The notes beneath the pieces were generated by a model. The model was given only the letters and a program-made list of their open reading frames with translations. It was not told the origin of the DNA and did no database searches. A stretch of DNA of 64,000 nucleotides from Dryocola sp051297175 (GTDB lineage: Bacteria > Pseudomonadota > Gammaproteobacteria > Enterobacterales > Enterobacteriaceae): assembly GCF_051297175.1 (NCBI RefSeq), contig NZ_JBINNY010000001.1, forward strand, positions 4,964,135 through 5,028,134, in the 5' to 3' direction. The position numbers were made by a program, and so were the translations under genes. Below, piece by piece: positions 21,789 to 32,233 of the stretch. Numbering within the stretch: position 1 is the stretch's first letter; the number at the start of each line of letters is the position of its first letter.

Positions 21789-22012
21789 AGACTAATCTTT
21801 TGTTGGAATCCTGAAAGCGTGTGCTTAGTCCCTTGGCCCACAAAAAGGCGCACAGTATGCACGATAATCAAGGAAATCGTACCCCTAAATGCAGTTGGCT
21901 TATCTTTGGTCAGACAAAAAAGGTCAGCTCATCAATCGTTAACGAGCTCAGGTAGAAACGATATACTCGGCCCCCCGCACAGCGATAACCGCCTAAGGAT
22001 GCAAAGCTAATT

Positions 22013-23506
22013 ATGGCTCAATCACATTTATTGGCTGAAAGAATTTCTCGACTCAGCCAGGCGCTTGAAAAAGGACTTTTTGAACGTCAACACGCCATTC
22101 GACTTTGCCTGCTGGCGGCCTTAAGCGGGGAAAGCGTCTTTTTACTCGGGCCGCCGGGAATTGCCAAAAGCCTGATCGCCCGTCGCCTTAAGTTCGCCTT
22201 CAAGCATGCCCGCGCTTTTGAATACCTGATGACACGCTTCTCAACGCCCGAAGAGGTATTTGGGCCGCTGTCGATTCAGGCTCTGAAAGACGAAGGGCGA
22301 TATGAACGTCTGACCGCAGGCTATCTGCCGGAAGCCGAAATCGTGTTTCTGGATGAAATCTGGAAGGCGGGGCCGGCCATTCTGAACACCCTGCTCACCG
22401 CCATCAACGAACGCCGCTTCCGCAACGGGGCAAGCGAAGAAAAAATCCCCATGCGCCTGCTGGTGGCTGCCTCCAACGAACTTCCGGAGGCGGATAGCAG
22501 CCTCGAAGCGCTGTATGACCGCATGCTGATCCGCCTGTGGCTCGACAAAGTGCAGGAGAAAGGCAATTTCCGCTCCATGTTGGTCAGCCAGCATGATGAA
22601 AACGACAACCCGGTGGCGGAAAGTCTCCAGGTCAGCGACGAGGAATACTTCAGCTGGCAGCAGGAGATTGGCCAGGTCGCGCTGCCCGATAACGTTTTTG
22701 AGCTGATCTTCACGCTGCGCCAGCAGCTTGAGGAGATTTCCGGCGCGCCCTACGTTTCCGACCGCCGCTGGAAAAAGGCGATTCGCCTGCTGCAGGCCAG
22801 CGCCTTCTTCAGCGGCAGGCACGCCGTCGCGCCTATCGATCTGATCCTGCTGAAAGACTGTCTGTGGCACGACACGGCGGCCATGAACCTGATGCAGCAG
22901 CAGCTCGAAATATTGATGACCGGGCAGGCCTGGCAGCAGCACGCCATGCTGAGCAAGCTAGGGGCTATCATGCAGCGCCGTATCCAGCTGCAACAGCAGC
23001 ACAGCGACCGTGAAGCCATTACGGTCAGCAAGCAGAGCGGGATGTTCAGCCGTCGGCCGCAGTATCAGCTTCCGGACTACCTCAACGGGGAATCACTGAC
23101 GCTGCTGCTTCAGCAGCCGCTGAAACTGCACGATATCGAGGTTATCCATATCGCGATTTCACGTGAAACGCTGGCGCAGTGGCTGGTGAAAGGCGGGGAA
23201 ATTCGCGGCAAGCTTAACGGCATTGGCTTTGCGCAGGCGCTGAATCTGGAAGTCGACGCCACGCAGCACCTGGTGATCCGCGACGTCAGCCTGCAGGGCA
23301 CCCGCCTGGTGATGCCGGGCAAAGAGCAAAAAGGGATGCCTGGCGAAATCAAACAGCAGCTCGACGATCTCGAGGCCGCGCTCCACCAGCAGCACGAATA
23401 CTTCAACGATCAGCAAAAATGCCTGTTTATCCACAGCGACTGGCTGGGCAAGATAGAAGCCAGCCTGCAGGACGTCGCCGCACAGATTAAGCAGGCCCGG
23501 CAATAA
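22013..23506 (+). CDS. ravA: MoxR-family AAA+ ATPase RavA
   Basis: A 497-residue ATPase. Walker A is GPPGIAKS at about residue 46, Walker B EIVFLDEIWKAG near residue 110, and sensor 1 lies in LLVAASNELPEADS. The C-terminal half corresponds to the LARA insertion region that binds LdcI in E. coli. RavA with ViaA acts on respiratory complexes and aminoglycoside sensitivity in E. coli. It overlaps viaA by one base (TAATG). Confidence 0.95.
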   Translation: MAQSHLLAERISRLSQALEKGLFERQHAIRLCLLAALSGESVFLLGPPGIAKSLIARRLKFAFKHARAFEYLMTRFSTPEEVFGPLSIQALKDEGRYERLTAGYLPEAEIVFLDEIWKAGPAILNTLLTAINERRFRNGASEEKIPMRLLVAASNELPEADSSLEALYDRMLIRLWLDKVQEKGNFRSMLVSQHDENDNPVAESLQVSDEEYFSWQQEIGQVALPDNVFELIFTLRQQLEEISGAPYVSDRRWKKAIRLLQASAFFSGRHAVAPIDLILLKDCLWHDTAAMNLMQQQLEILMTGQAWQQHAMLSKLGAIMQRRIQLQQQHSDREAITVSKQSGMFSRRPQYQLPDYLNGESLTLLLQQPLKLHDIEVIHIAISRETLAQWLVKGGEIRGKLNGIGFAQALNLEVDATQHLVIRDVSLQGTRLVMPGKEQKGMPGEIKQQLDDLEAALHQQHEYFNDQQKCLFIHSDWLGKIEASLQDVAAQIKQARQ

Positions 23507-24957
23507 TGCTGAGCCTTGAGACGCTCGACGTCATCCTGGCTATCAGCGAAGCAGAATTGATAGAAGAGCTGATATTAACCCTGCTGGCGGCGCCGCAGCT
23601 GGCGGTATTCTTCGAGAAATTCCCCCGGCTAAAAAATGCCGTCACCCAGGATATTCCGCGCTGGCGCGAGCTGCTCAAGGCGCGTATCCACGACGCAAAG
23701 GTGCCTCCGGGGCTTGCAAGCGAAGTGCTGTGCTATCAGGAAAGCCAGCTGCTTTCGACCAGCCAGCTTGTCGTTAAGCTGCCGGAAATCCTTTCGCGGT
23801 TAAAAAGCGTTGAGTCGCCTTTTTACGGGCAGGCCCAGGCGCTGGTCGCAGAACATCCTCATTTTACACCCGCCCAGCAAACGCTGTTTCTTCAGCGCTG
23901 GCGGCTAAGCCTTGTCGTACAGGCGACCTCCTTAAACCAGGAACTGCTGGAAGAAGAGCGCGATCGGCTGCTGGCTGAGGTACAGCAGCGCCTGGCGTTG
24001 AGCGGCCAACTGGAACCCGTGCTTTCTGAAAACGACAACGCGGCAGGTCGTCTGTGGGATATGAGCGCCGGGACGCTCGGCCGCGGTGACTATCAGCTGA
24101 TAGTGCAGTACGGGGAGTTTCTGGCAAGCCAGCCCGAATTGTTAAAGCTTGCCGAACAGCTGGGGCGTTCGAAGGAAGCTAAGGCGGTACCGAGAAAGGA
24201 CTCGCCGATGGAAACCTGGCGCATGATGGTTCGCGAGCCTGCAACGGTACCTGAACAGGTAGACGGCCTGCAGCGAAGCGACGACATTCTGCGCCTGCTG
24301 CCGCCGGAGCTGGCAACGCTTGGCATTACCGAACTTGAGTTTGAGTTTTACCGGCGGCTGGTGGAGAAGCAGCTGCTCACCTACCGGCTGCACGGTGATG
24401 CCTGGCGTGAAAAGGTGGTTGAGCGCCCGGTGGTGCATCAGGATTTCGACGAGCAGCCGCGCGGCCCGTTTATCGTCTGCGTGGATACCTCCGGCTCCAT
24501 GGGCGGCTTCAACGAACAATGCGCTAAGGCGTTTTGCCTGGCGCTGATGCGCATCGCACTGGCCGATAACCGGCGCTGTTTCATTATGCTGTTTTCCAGC
24601 GAAGTGGTGCGCTACGAAGTCTGCGGCCGGGACGGCATCGAGCAGGCGATCCGCTTCCTGAGCCAGCGCTTTCGCGGCGGCACCGATCTGGCGAGCTGCT
24701 TCCGTTCGATCGTCGAAAAAATGCAGGGCAGCGAATGGTTTGATGCCGACGCGGTGGTCATTTCGGATTTTATCGCGCAGCGGCTGCCGGACGATGTGGT
24801 GAATAAGGTGAAGGGGTTACAGCAGGCGCATCAGCACCGTTTTCACGCCGTGGCGATGTCCGGACACGGCAAACCCGGCATCATGCGCATTTTCGATCAT
24901 ATCTGGCGCTTTGATACCGGGATGCGTAGCCGCCTGCTAAGACGCTGGCAGCGTTAA
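23506..24957 (+). CDS. viaA: VWA-domain protein ViaA, partner of RavA
   Basis: A 483-residue protein, the E. coli length. The C-terminal von Willebrand A domain starts near residue 320, with the MIDAS motif DTSGSMGG and the later GGTDL and VVISDFIA elements, all intact. The N-terminal helical region is specific to ViaA. Translational coupling to ravA is indicated by the one-base overlap. The gene ends convergently with asnA, 8 bp apart. Confidence 0.95.
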   Translation: MLSLETLDVILAISEAELIEELILTLLAAPQLAVFFEKFPRLKNAVTQDIPRWRELLKARIHDAKVPPGLASEVLCYQESQLLSTSQLVVKLPEILSRLKSVESPFYGQAQALVAEHPHFTPAQQTLFLQRWRLSLVVQATSLNQELLEEERDRLLAEVQQRLALSGQLEPVLSENDNAAGRLWDMSAGTLGRGDYQLIVQYGEFLASQPELLKLAEQLGRSKEAKAVPRKDSPMETWRMMVREPATVPEQVDGLQRSDDILRLLPPELATLGITELEFEFYRRLVEKQLLTYRLHGDAWREKVVERPVVHQDFDEQPRGPFIVCVDTSGSMGGFNEQCAKAFCLALMRIALADNRRCFIMLFSSEVVRYEVCGRDGIEQAIRFLSQRFRGGTDLASCFRSIVEKMQGSEWFDADAVVISDFIAQRLPDDVVNKVKGLQQAHQHRFHAVAMSGHGKPGIMRIFDHIWRFDTGMRSRLLRRWQR

Positions 24958-24965
24958 TTTCATGC

Positions 24966-25958
24966 TTATAGCAGAGCGGATACTTTGGCCTGGACTTCCG
25001 CAGGCCATACGCCGCACTGAACCTGGCCGATGTGCGGCTGTTGCAGCAGCAGCATGGTCAGACGTGACTGCCCAATCCCGCCGCCGATAGTCTGCGGCAT
25101 TTCACCCTGCAGCAAAGACTGATGCCATTCGAGCTGTAAACGATCTTCATCACAGGTCACCGCCAACTGGCGTTTCAGGGTTTCGGCGTCCACGCGGATC
25201 CCCATTGAAGAGAGCTCAAAAGCATCTTCCAGCACGGTGTTCCACACCAGAATATCGCCGTTCAGGCCGGAGAAACCGCCTTCGCTGCTTGTTGACCAGT
25301 CATCATAATCCGGTGCGCGAACGTCATGACGTTTGCCATCGCCCAGCTTGCCGCCGATACCAATCAGGAATACCGCGCCCAGCTCTTTGGCGATTGCACG
25401 TTCGCGCCCTTTTGCATCTAAATCCGGGAAACGCTGCTGGAGCTCTTCGCTGTGAACGAAGTGAATTTTCTCCGGCAGGGCAGCCACCAGACCATACTGT
25501 TCGCTGACCGCGGCTTCCGTGGCTTTCATTGCCGCCCAGATGCTTTCTACGGTTTGCTTTAGCGTGCCGAGATGGCGTTCACCGTCGCCCATCACACGTT
25601 CCCAGTCCCACTGATCGACATAGACGGAGTGGATAGGCGTCAGGCGGTCTTCATCGGGGCGAAGGGCTTTCATGTGCGTGTAAAGCCCTTCGCCCGCGCT
25701 GAAGTCATGCTGGCCGAGCGTTTTTCTTTTCCATTTGGCCAGGGAATGCACCACTTCAAACTGTGCCTCAGGCAAGGTCTTCACCTTGACCTGTACCGCT
25801 TTTTCACAGCCAGACAGGTTGTCCTGTGTACCATCACCCACACGGCTGAGAATCGGTGCCTGTACTTCAATCAGACCCAATTTTTCTTCAAGCTGGCGGG
25901 AGAAATGGGATTTCACAAAACTAATCTGGCGCTGTTTAGCGATGTAGGCGGTTTTCAT
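24966..25958 (-). CDS. asnA: aspartate--ammonia ligase (asparagine synthetase A)
   Basis: A 330-residue class II aminoacyl-tRNA-synthetase-like enzyme making asparagine from aspartate, ammonia and ATP. It begins MKTAYIAKQRQISFVKSHFS and contains SVYVDQWDWE, and GGGIGQSRLTMLLLQ (class II motif 3 arginine) near residue 300. The length equals the E. coli protein. It is divergent from its regulator asnC. Confidence 0.96.
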   Translation of the reverse strand: MKTAYIAKQRQISFVKSHFSRQLEEKLGLIEVQAPILSRVGDGTQDNLSGCEKAVQVKVKTLPEAQFEVVHSLAKWKRKTLGQHDFSAGEGLYTHMKALRPDEDRLTPIHSVYVDQWDWERVMGDGERHLGTLKQTVESIWAAMKATEAAVSEQYGLVAALPEKIHFVHSEELQQRFPDLDAKGRERAIAKELGAVFLIGIGGKLGDGKRHDVRAPDYDDWSTSSEGGFSGLNGDILVWNTVLEDAFELSSMGIRVDAETLKRQLAVTCDEDRLQLEWHQSLLQGEMPQTIGGGIGQSRLTMLLLQQPHIGQVQCGVWPAEVQAKVSALL

Positions 25959-26118
25959 GGCTCTTCTCTTTTTTGCTGTGTTGTTTCAGTACCGACGATT
26001 AAGCAACAGAATGGACACCATATTCAATAATCAATAATAAAAAAGGCCACCCTCTTTTTAATCGGTTAATTTCAGGCTATAAAAACTGAATATTCGTAAT
26101 TAATCATAGGAAAAAGTG

Positions 26119-26577
26119 ATGGATAATTATCAAATCGACAATCTGGATCGCGGCATTCTTGAAGCTTTAATGGCAAATGCGCGCACGGCCTATGCCGAAC
26201 TGGCCAAGCAATTTGCCGTAAGCCCCGGCACCATTCACGTACGCGTCGAGAAGATGAAGCAGGCGGGAATTATCACCGGAGCGCGTATCGACATTAGCCC
26301 CAAGCAGCTCGGCTACGACGTTTGCTGCTTTATCGGCATCATTTTGAAAAGCGCCAAGGATTACCCGTCGGCGCTGGCTAAACTCGAAAGCCTCGAAGAA
26401 GTGACCGAGGCCTACTACACCACCGGGCACTACAGCATCTTTATTAAGGTAATGTGCCGATCCATCGACGCTCTCCAGCAGGTACTTATCAACAAGATCC
26501 AAACAATCGATGAAATTCAGTCCACCGAAACGCTGATCTCCCTGCAGAACCCGATTATGCGCACCATCAAGCCCTAG
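26119..26577 (+). CDS. asnC: Lrp/AsnC-family regulator AsnC
   Basis: A 152-residue regulator with an N-terminal helix-turn-helix (YAELAKQFAVSPGTIHVRVE, about residues 22-41) and a C-terminal RAM ligand-binding domain. In E. coli it activates asnA in response to asparagine limitation and represses itself. The ATG at 26119 follows an AGGA site 7 bp away; a GTG one codon upstream is less likely. The 160-bp gap to asnA holds both promoters. Confidence 0.95.
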   Translation: MDNYQIDNLDRGILEALMANARTAYAELAKQFAVSPGTIHVRVEKMKQAGIITGARIDISPKQLGYDVCCFIGIILKSAKDYPSALAKLESLEEVTEAYYTTGHYSIFIKVMCRSIDALQQVLINKIQTIDEIQSTETLISLQNPIMRTIKP

Positions 26578-26598
26578 CCGCTAAATGTAATACCCATA

Positions 26599-26607
26599 TT
26601 ATCCACA
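26599..26607 (+). promoter_or_regulatory. DnaA box upstream of mioC
   Basis: A perfect TTATCCACA between asnC and mioC. In E. coli a DnaA box at this position represses mioC transcription toward oriC. Confidence 0.8.
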
Positions 26608-26667
26608 GGTAGATCGCAGGCCTTACACAGCGTACAATGCAACTCGTTTTGAAAAGGCGGGATCGCA

Positions 26668-27117
26668 ATGGCAGACATTACTCTGATTAGTGGCAGTACG
26701 CTTGGCAGCGCTGAATATGTGGCAGAACACCTGGCTGAGAAGCTGGAAGAAGCCGGTTTTTCAACGGAAACGCTGCACGGGCCGCTGCTTGAGGATCTGC
26801 AAACCAGCGGTGTCTGGCTTATCGTATCTTCTACGCACGGCGCGGGAGATCTGCCGGATAACCTGCAGCCGCTTTACGATGCAATAAAGGAAGAAAATCC
26901 GGATCTGAGCAATGTTCACTACGGCGCGGTGGGTATTGGCAGCCGTGAGTACGACACTTTTTGCGGTGCCATTGAGAAAATGGACGCTTTGCTCAGCGCG
27001 TGCGGTGCAAAAAGAGTGGGCTCTTTACTGAAGGTGAACATCCTCGATCATGACATTCCTGAAGATCCAGCTGAAGTTTGGGTCGGATCGTGGAAAGAAT
27101 TAATCCAGGATTTGTAA
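26668..27117 (+). CDS. mioC: flavodoxin-like protein MioC
   Basis: A 149-residue flavodoxin. The FMN phosphate loop is SGSTLGSAEYVAEHLAE near the N-terminus, and SSTHGAGDLPDN and GIGSREYDTFCG provide the isoalloxazine loops. In E. coli it supports biotin synthase in vitro. Its transcript reads directly into oriC, which starts at the stop codon. Confidence 0.94.
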   Translation: MADITLISGSTLGSAEYVAEHLAEKLEEAGFSTETLHGPLLEDLQTSGVWLIVSSTHGAGDLPDNLQPLYDAIKEENPDLSNVHYGAVGIGSREYDTFCGAIEKMDALLSACGAKRVGSLLKVNILDHDIPEDPAEVWVGSWKELIQDL

Positions 27118-27425
27118 AGATCGCACTTTCTTCTGTGTATAACTATGCTTAAAAGCTCGTAGTAAGCAGTAGTTATCCAAAGAACAACTGCTGTACACTT
27201 TTTGAGTTGTGCATAACCCTCGATTTTGATCCCAGCTTATACGGCGTGGGATCACCGATCATTCACAGCAAACGATCTATCCCAATCACTTGATCTCTTT
27301 AGCTTAAAAGCGGTTATCCACAGCACAGGGCGATCCTAATAAGAGATCATAATAAAGAGATCTTTAAATAAAAAAGATCTTCTTTTAATTAGTGAAGATC
27401 CCGGTACTTTCTCGATCGACTAAAG
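27118..27425. other. oriC: chromosomal replication origin oriC
   Basis: It lies between mioC and mnmG, in mirror orientation to the E. coli map. DnaA boxes: R4-position TTATACACA (27134-27142, minus), R3-position TTATCCAAA (27173-27181, plus), R2-position TTATGCACA (27208-27216, minus), R1 TTATCCACA (27314-27322, plus). The three AT-rich 13-mers of the unwinding element are at 27336-27348 (GATCTCTTATTAG on the minus strand, identical to the E. coli right 13-mer), 27350-27362 and 27367-27379. I count about twelve GATC Dam/SeqA sites in some 300 bp. The stretch on to mnmG (27426-27486) holds its promoter region and no gene. Confidence 0.97.
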
Positions 27426-27486
27426 TTGAGTAGAATCGCCAACCCGGGAATCAGTCACCCTCCCGTTTAACCACGAGGCAGTCACC

Positions 27487-29376
27487 ATGTTTTATCCAGA
27501 TCCTTTTGACGTCATCATCATTGGCGGGGGTCATGCAGGCACCGAGGCCGCTATGGCCGCAGCCCGTATGGGTCAACAGACCCTTCTTCTGACACACAAT
27601 ATCGACACGCTGGGACAAATGTCCTGTAACCCGGCGATCGGCGGTATTGGCAAGGGACATCTGGTTAAAGAAGTGGACGCACTGGGCGGATTGATGGCGA
27701 AAGCGATCGATCATGCAGGCATTCAGTTTAGAATACTAAACGCCAGCAAAGGCCCAGCCGTACGGGCGACTCGTGCACAGGCTGACCGTGTGTTATACCG
27801 GCAGGCCGTTCGCACCGCGCTGGAAAATCAGCCGAACCTAATGATCTTCCAGCAGGCGGTTGAAGATCTGATTGTGGAAAACGATCGGGTTGTCGGCGCC
27901 GTGACCCAGATGGGCCTGAAGTTCCGCGCAAAAGCCGTTGTGCTCACGGTCGGGACTTTCCTCGATGGCAAAATTCATATCGGACTGGATAACTACAGCG
28001 GTGGCCGTGCAGGCGATCCGCCGTCCATTTCGCTTTCACGCCGCCTTCGTGAACTGCCGCTGCGCGTTAGCCGCCTGAAAACGGGCACACCTCCGCGTAT
28101 CGATGCGCGCACTATCGATTTCAGCGTACTTGCGCAACAAAATGGCGATACCCCGATGCCGGTGTTCTCGTTCATGGGAAATGTGAACCAGCATCCTGCG
28201 CAGGTACCGTGCTACATCACTTACACCAACGAGAAGACCCACGACGTTATTCGTAATAACCTCGATCGCAGCCCGATGTATGCGGGTGTTATCGAAGGGA
28301 TTGGTCCTCGTTACTGCCCGTCCATCGAAGATAAGGTGATGCGCTTTGCCGATCGCAACCAGCATCAAATCTTCCTTGAGCCTGAAGGGCTGACCAGCAA
28401 CGAAATTTACCCGAACGGCATCTCCACCAGCCTGCCGTTCGACGTGCAGATGCAGATCGTCCGTTCCATGCAGGGCATGGAAAACGCGAAGATCGTCCGT
28501 CCGGGCTATGCCATCGAGTATGATTTCTTCGATCCTCGCGATCTGAAGCCAACGCTTGAAAGCAAATATATCCAGGGCCTGTTCTTTGCCGGACAGATCA
28601 ACGGCACCACCGGTTACGAAGAGGCTGCAGCCCAAGGCCTGCTAGCTGGCCTGAACGCAGGCCGCTACTCCGCCGAGAAAGAAGGCTGGGCGCCCGGTCG
28701 CTCCCAGGCATACCTCGGCGTGCTGGTGGACGATCTTTGCACCCTCGGTACGAAAGAGCCGTACCGCATGTTCACCTCGCGTGCTGAATATCGCCTGATG
28801 CTGCGTGAAGATAACGCCGACCTGCGTTTAACCGCCGCCGGTCGCGAAATGGGCCTGGTGGATGATGAGCGCTGGGCGCGCTTCAACGAGAAGCTTGAGA
28901 ACATCGAACGCGAGCGTCAGCGCCTGAAAGACATCTGGCTGCACCCGCACTCGCCGCAGGTTGAAGAAGTCAACGCGAAGCTGAGCGCGCCGCTGTCACG
29001 CGAGGCAAACGGCGAAGATCTGCTGCGTCGCCCGGAAATGACCTATGCTGAGATGATGCAACTTTCAGCGTTCGCCCCAGGGCTTGAAGATCCGCAGTCT
29101 GCCGAACAGGTGGAAATCCAGGTTAAGTACGAGGGATATATCGCTCGTCAGCAGGATGAGATCGACAAGCAGCAGCGCAACGAGAATACCGTGTTGCCAG
29201 CTACGCTTGACTACCGTCAGGTGAGCGGGCTTTCTAACGAAGTGATCGCAAAGCTCAACGATCATAAACCTGTCTCGATCGGGCAAGCCTCGCGTATCTC
29301 AGGGATTACCCCTGCGGCGATTTCCATCCTGCTTGTCTGGCTAAAAAAACAAGGGCTGCTGCGCCGCAGCGCCTGA
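27487..29376 (+). CDS. mnmG: tRNA U34 carboxymethylaminomethyl-modifying enzyme MnmG (GidA)
   Basis: A 629-residue FAD enzyme. The dinucleotide-binding motif IIIGGGHAGTEAAMAAAR lies at about residue 10. The GidA signatures GGIGKGHLVKEVDALGG and GQINGTTGYEEAAAQG follow. With MnmE, also in this window, it forms the complex that installs cmnm5 groups on wobble uridines. The length equals that of the E. coli protein. Confidence 0.97.
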   Translation: MFYPDPFDVIIIGGGHAGTEAAMAAARMGQQTLLLTHNIDTLGQMSCNPAIGGIGKGHLVKEVDALGGLMAKAIDHAGIQFRILNASKGPAVRATRAQADRVLYRQAVRTALENQPNLMIFQQAVEDLIVENDRVVGAVTQMGLKFRAKAVVLTVGTFLDGKIHIGLDNYSGGRAGDPPSISLSRRLRELPLRVSRLKTGTPPRIDARTIDFSVLAQQNGDTPMPVFSFMGNVNQHPAQVPCYITYTNEKTHDVIRNNLDRSPMYAGVIEGIGPRYCPSIEDKVMRFADRNQHQIFLEPEGLTSNEIYPNGISTSLPFDVQMQIVRSMQGMENAKIVRPGYAIEYDFFDPRDLKPTLESKYIQGLFFAGQINGTTGYEEAAAQGLLAGLNAGRYSAEKEGWAPGRSQAYLGVLVDDLCTLGTKEPYRMFTSRAEYRLMLREDNADLRLTAAGREMGLVDDERWARFNEKLENIERERQRLKDIWLHPHSPQVEEVNAKLSAPLSREANGEDLLRRPEMTYAEMMQLSAFAPGLEDPQSAEQVEIQVKYEGYIARQQDEIDKQQRNENTVLPATLDYRQVSGLSNEVIAKLNDHKPVSIGQASRISGITPAAISILLVWLKKQGLLRRSA

Positions 29377-29390
29377 TAAAGCGTTAATCA

Positions 29391-29417
29391 GGGCCGGGAT
29401 ATCCTGGCCCGTTTTTT
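29391..29417 (+). terminator. terminator between mnmG and rsmG
   Basis: GGGCC and GGCCC flank an inner GGATATCC, giving a long hairpin with one mismatched pair, followed by T7. It lies directly in the 58-bp gap before rsmG and probably lets part of the transcription pass. Confidence 0.7.
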
Positions 29418-29434
29418 TATGGGTACTGAGAACC

Positions 29435-30058
29435 GTGTTAAACAAACTGAATCATCTGTTGGACAACGCTTGCATCACGCTTCCTGAAAACCAGAAGCTG
29501 CAACTGGTGGGCTACGTTGAGCTGCTCCACAAATGGAACAAAGCGTATAACCTGACATCGGTACGCGATCCTGGCGAAATGCTGGTGCGTCATATTCTCG
29601 ATAGCATCGTCGTGGAGCCACACCTGCAGGGAACGCGTTTTATCGATGTTGGTACAGGCCCTGGCCTGCCAGGCATACCGCTTGCCATCGTGCGTCCGGA
29701 TGCTCATTTCACGCTGCTTGATAGCCTGGGCAAGCGCGTTCGCTTCCTGCGTCAGGTTCAGCATGAGCTTCACCTGGAGAACATCATGCCGGTACAAAGC
29801 CGCGTTGAAGAATTCCCGGCCGAACCTGGTTTTGATGGCGTTATCAGCCGTGCATTTGCATCAATGACGGACATGGTGAGCTGGTGCCACCATCTGCCAG
29901 CAGAGAATGGCCGCTTCTACGCGCTCAAGGGACAACGCCCGGATGACGAAATTGCCGTGCTGCCCGCAGAGTTCAGCATCGAGGAAATCGTGCGTTTACG
30001 GGTTCCGCAACTGGATGGCGAACGTCATCTGGTGGTGATTAAGCCAAACAGAAATTAA
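29435..30058 (+). CDS. rsmG: 16S rRNA (guanine-527 N7) methyltransferase RsmG (GidB)
   Basis: A 207-residue SAM-dependent methyltransferase, the E. coli length. The SAM-binding motif I is FIDVGTGPGLPGIPLAI at about residue 68, and LLDSLGKRVRFL follows. Start is GTG, in line with E. coli. Loss of RsmG gives low-level streptomycin resistance in many bacteria; here the frame is intact. Confidence 0.96.
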   Translation: MLNKLNHLLDNACITLPENQKLQLVGYVELLHKWNKAYNLTSVRDPGEMLVRHILDSIVVEPHLQGTRFIDVGTGPGLPGIPLAIVRPDAHFTLLDSLGKRVRFLRQVQHELHLENIMPVQSRVEEFPAEPGFDGVISRAFASMTDMVSWCHHLPAENGRFYALKGQRPDDEIAVLPAEFSIEEIVRLRVPQLDGERHLVVIKPNRN

Positions 30059-30676
30059 TTTTTATCAAAAAAAGTGAAATTAGGGATGTTTCACCCAGGT
30101 TAAAAATACAGGATATTTTTACCGACACCATTGGTTACATTTAACTAAAATACTACAAACTGCTTTCGAGCTATTAACCTGATTACCGTTATTAAAGATT
30201 AAAATAGTCACTGTTGAAAATATTATCGTGCTAAAAATACATGCGTCGAACAGGATGCAAACTTGTTAAAAGTTAATTGAGTATGTCAATAAAAGGTTTT
30301 TGCGGTGTTGCGCTTTATTTTCAAAAAAGTTGGGCGCAATCAGCTTATTTATCAGACATATGAGATTCGCACTTTATGAGACAGCCTAAAGTGCAATGAA
30401 TGTAAGATTGTGAATCTGTGATCGGGTGCACGCTTTGTTGTACGGTAATTAGGCTTATTTGCACTTTTCTCAGAAGAGGCCAAGATTCATCAAAAGTTGA
30501 AAAATAAGTGGGCAGAAAATTATTTAAACATTTGTTCACCTTTTTGCTACTTAATGTTTGAAATCACGGGGCCGCACCGTATAATTTGCTCGCTTTTTGA
30601 GGCTTGACTCTGAGTCGCAAAGACAGTTTTATACGACACGCGACATACCTCTTAGGGAGCAGGAGAAGTTATCGTC
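30059..30676 (+). promoter_or_regulatory. rsmG-atpI intergenic region with atp operon promoter
   Basis: A 618-bp AT-rich gap with no convincing gene. The atp promoter is clear near its right end: -35 TTGAAA (30558-30563), 16-bp spacer, -10 TATAAT (30580-30585), matching E. coli around the CGGGG(G)CGCACCGTATAATTT stretch. Upstream, GCACTTTA and TAAAGTGC form an 8-bp inverted repeat with a 10-nt loop (30369-30394) of unknown role. E. coli has a gap of similar size here. Confidence 0.75.
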
Positions 30677-31057
30677 ATGTCAGTGTCGCTCTTAAGTTGG
30701 AACATGGCCCGTAAGCTTCTGTCCATCCAGCTTCTGGCAGTGATAACAGCAGGACTGCTGTTTTGCCTCAAAGACCCCTCTTGGGGCGCTTCTGCTTTTG
30801 GCGGAGGCCTGGCAGCCTGGTTGCCAAACGTATTATTTATGATTTTTGCCTGGCGCCATCAGGCGCATACACCTGCTAAAGGCCGTGTGGCCTGGACATT
30901 CGCCATCGGTGAAGTGCTAAAGGTGGTTGCGAGTTTTATCATTCTGGTGGTGGCGCTGGTAGGCTTTAAGGCGGTGGTTTTACCGCTGATAGTGAGCTGG
31001 TTATCGGTGCTGGTTGTGCAGATACTCGCACCAGCTGTAATTAACAACAAAGGGTAA
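30677..31057 (+). CDS. atpI: ATP synthase accessory protein I
   Basis: A 126-residue membrane protein with four hydrophobic segments, colinear with E. coli AtpI, including PNVLFMIFAWRHQAHTPAKG and the C-terminal LAPAVINNKG. It assists c-ring assembly and is non-essential in E. coli. It is the first gene of the operon atpIBEFHAGDC. Confidence 0.95.
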   Translation: MSVSLLSWNMARKLLSIQLLAVITAGLLFCLKDPSWGASAFGGGLAAWLPNVLFMIFAWRHQAHTPAKGRVAWTFAIGEVLKVVASFIILVVALVGFKAVVLPLIVSWLSVLVVQILAPAVINNKG

Positions 31058-31065
31058 GAGGCATC

Positions 31066-31884
<819 letters not shown>

Positions 31885-31932
31885 TTTTACTTACCACTAC
31901 TGCGTTTTAACTGAAATAAACTGGAGACTGTC

Positions 31933-32172
31933 ATGGAAAACCTGAATATGGATCTGCTGTACATGGCTGCCGCTATTATGATGGGTCTTGCGGCAATCGG
32001 TGCTGCGATCGGTATCGGCATCCTCGGGGGCAAATTCCTGGAAGGCGCAGCGCGTCAACCGGATCTGATTCCTCTGCTGCGTACTCAGTTCTTTATCGTA
32101 ATGGGTCTGGTGGATGCTATCCCAATGATCGCTGTTGGTCTGGGTTTGTACGTGATGTTCGCCGTCGCGTAG
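31933..32172 (+). CDS. atpE: ATP synthase F0 subunit c
   Basis: A 79-residue two-helix proteolipid that appears identical to E. coli subunit c. The essential proton-carrying Asp61 is in MGLVDAIPMIAVG, and the polar loop is ARQPDL. Start ATG follows a GGAG site. It is a strong marker of the enterobacterial origin of the operon. Confidence 0.98.
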   Translation: MENLNMDLLYMAAAIMMGLAAIGAAIGIGILGGKFLEGAARQPDLIPLLRTQFFIVMGLVDAIPMIAVGLGLYVMFAVA

Positions 32173-32233
32173 TGAGCGTTGCTTAAGATACCAAGCAATA
32201 TCAGAACGTTAACTAACAAAGAGGCATTGTGCT

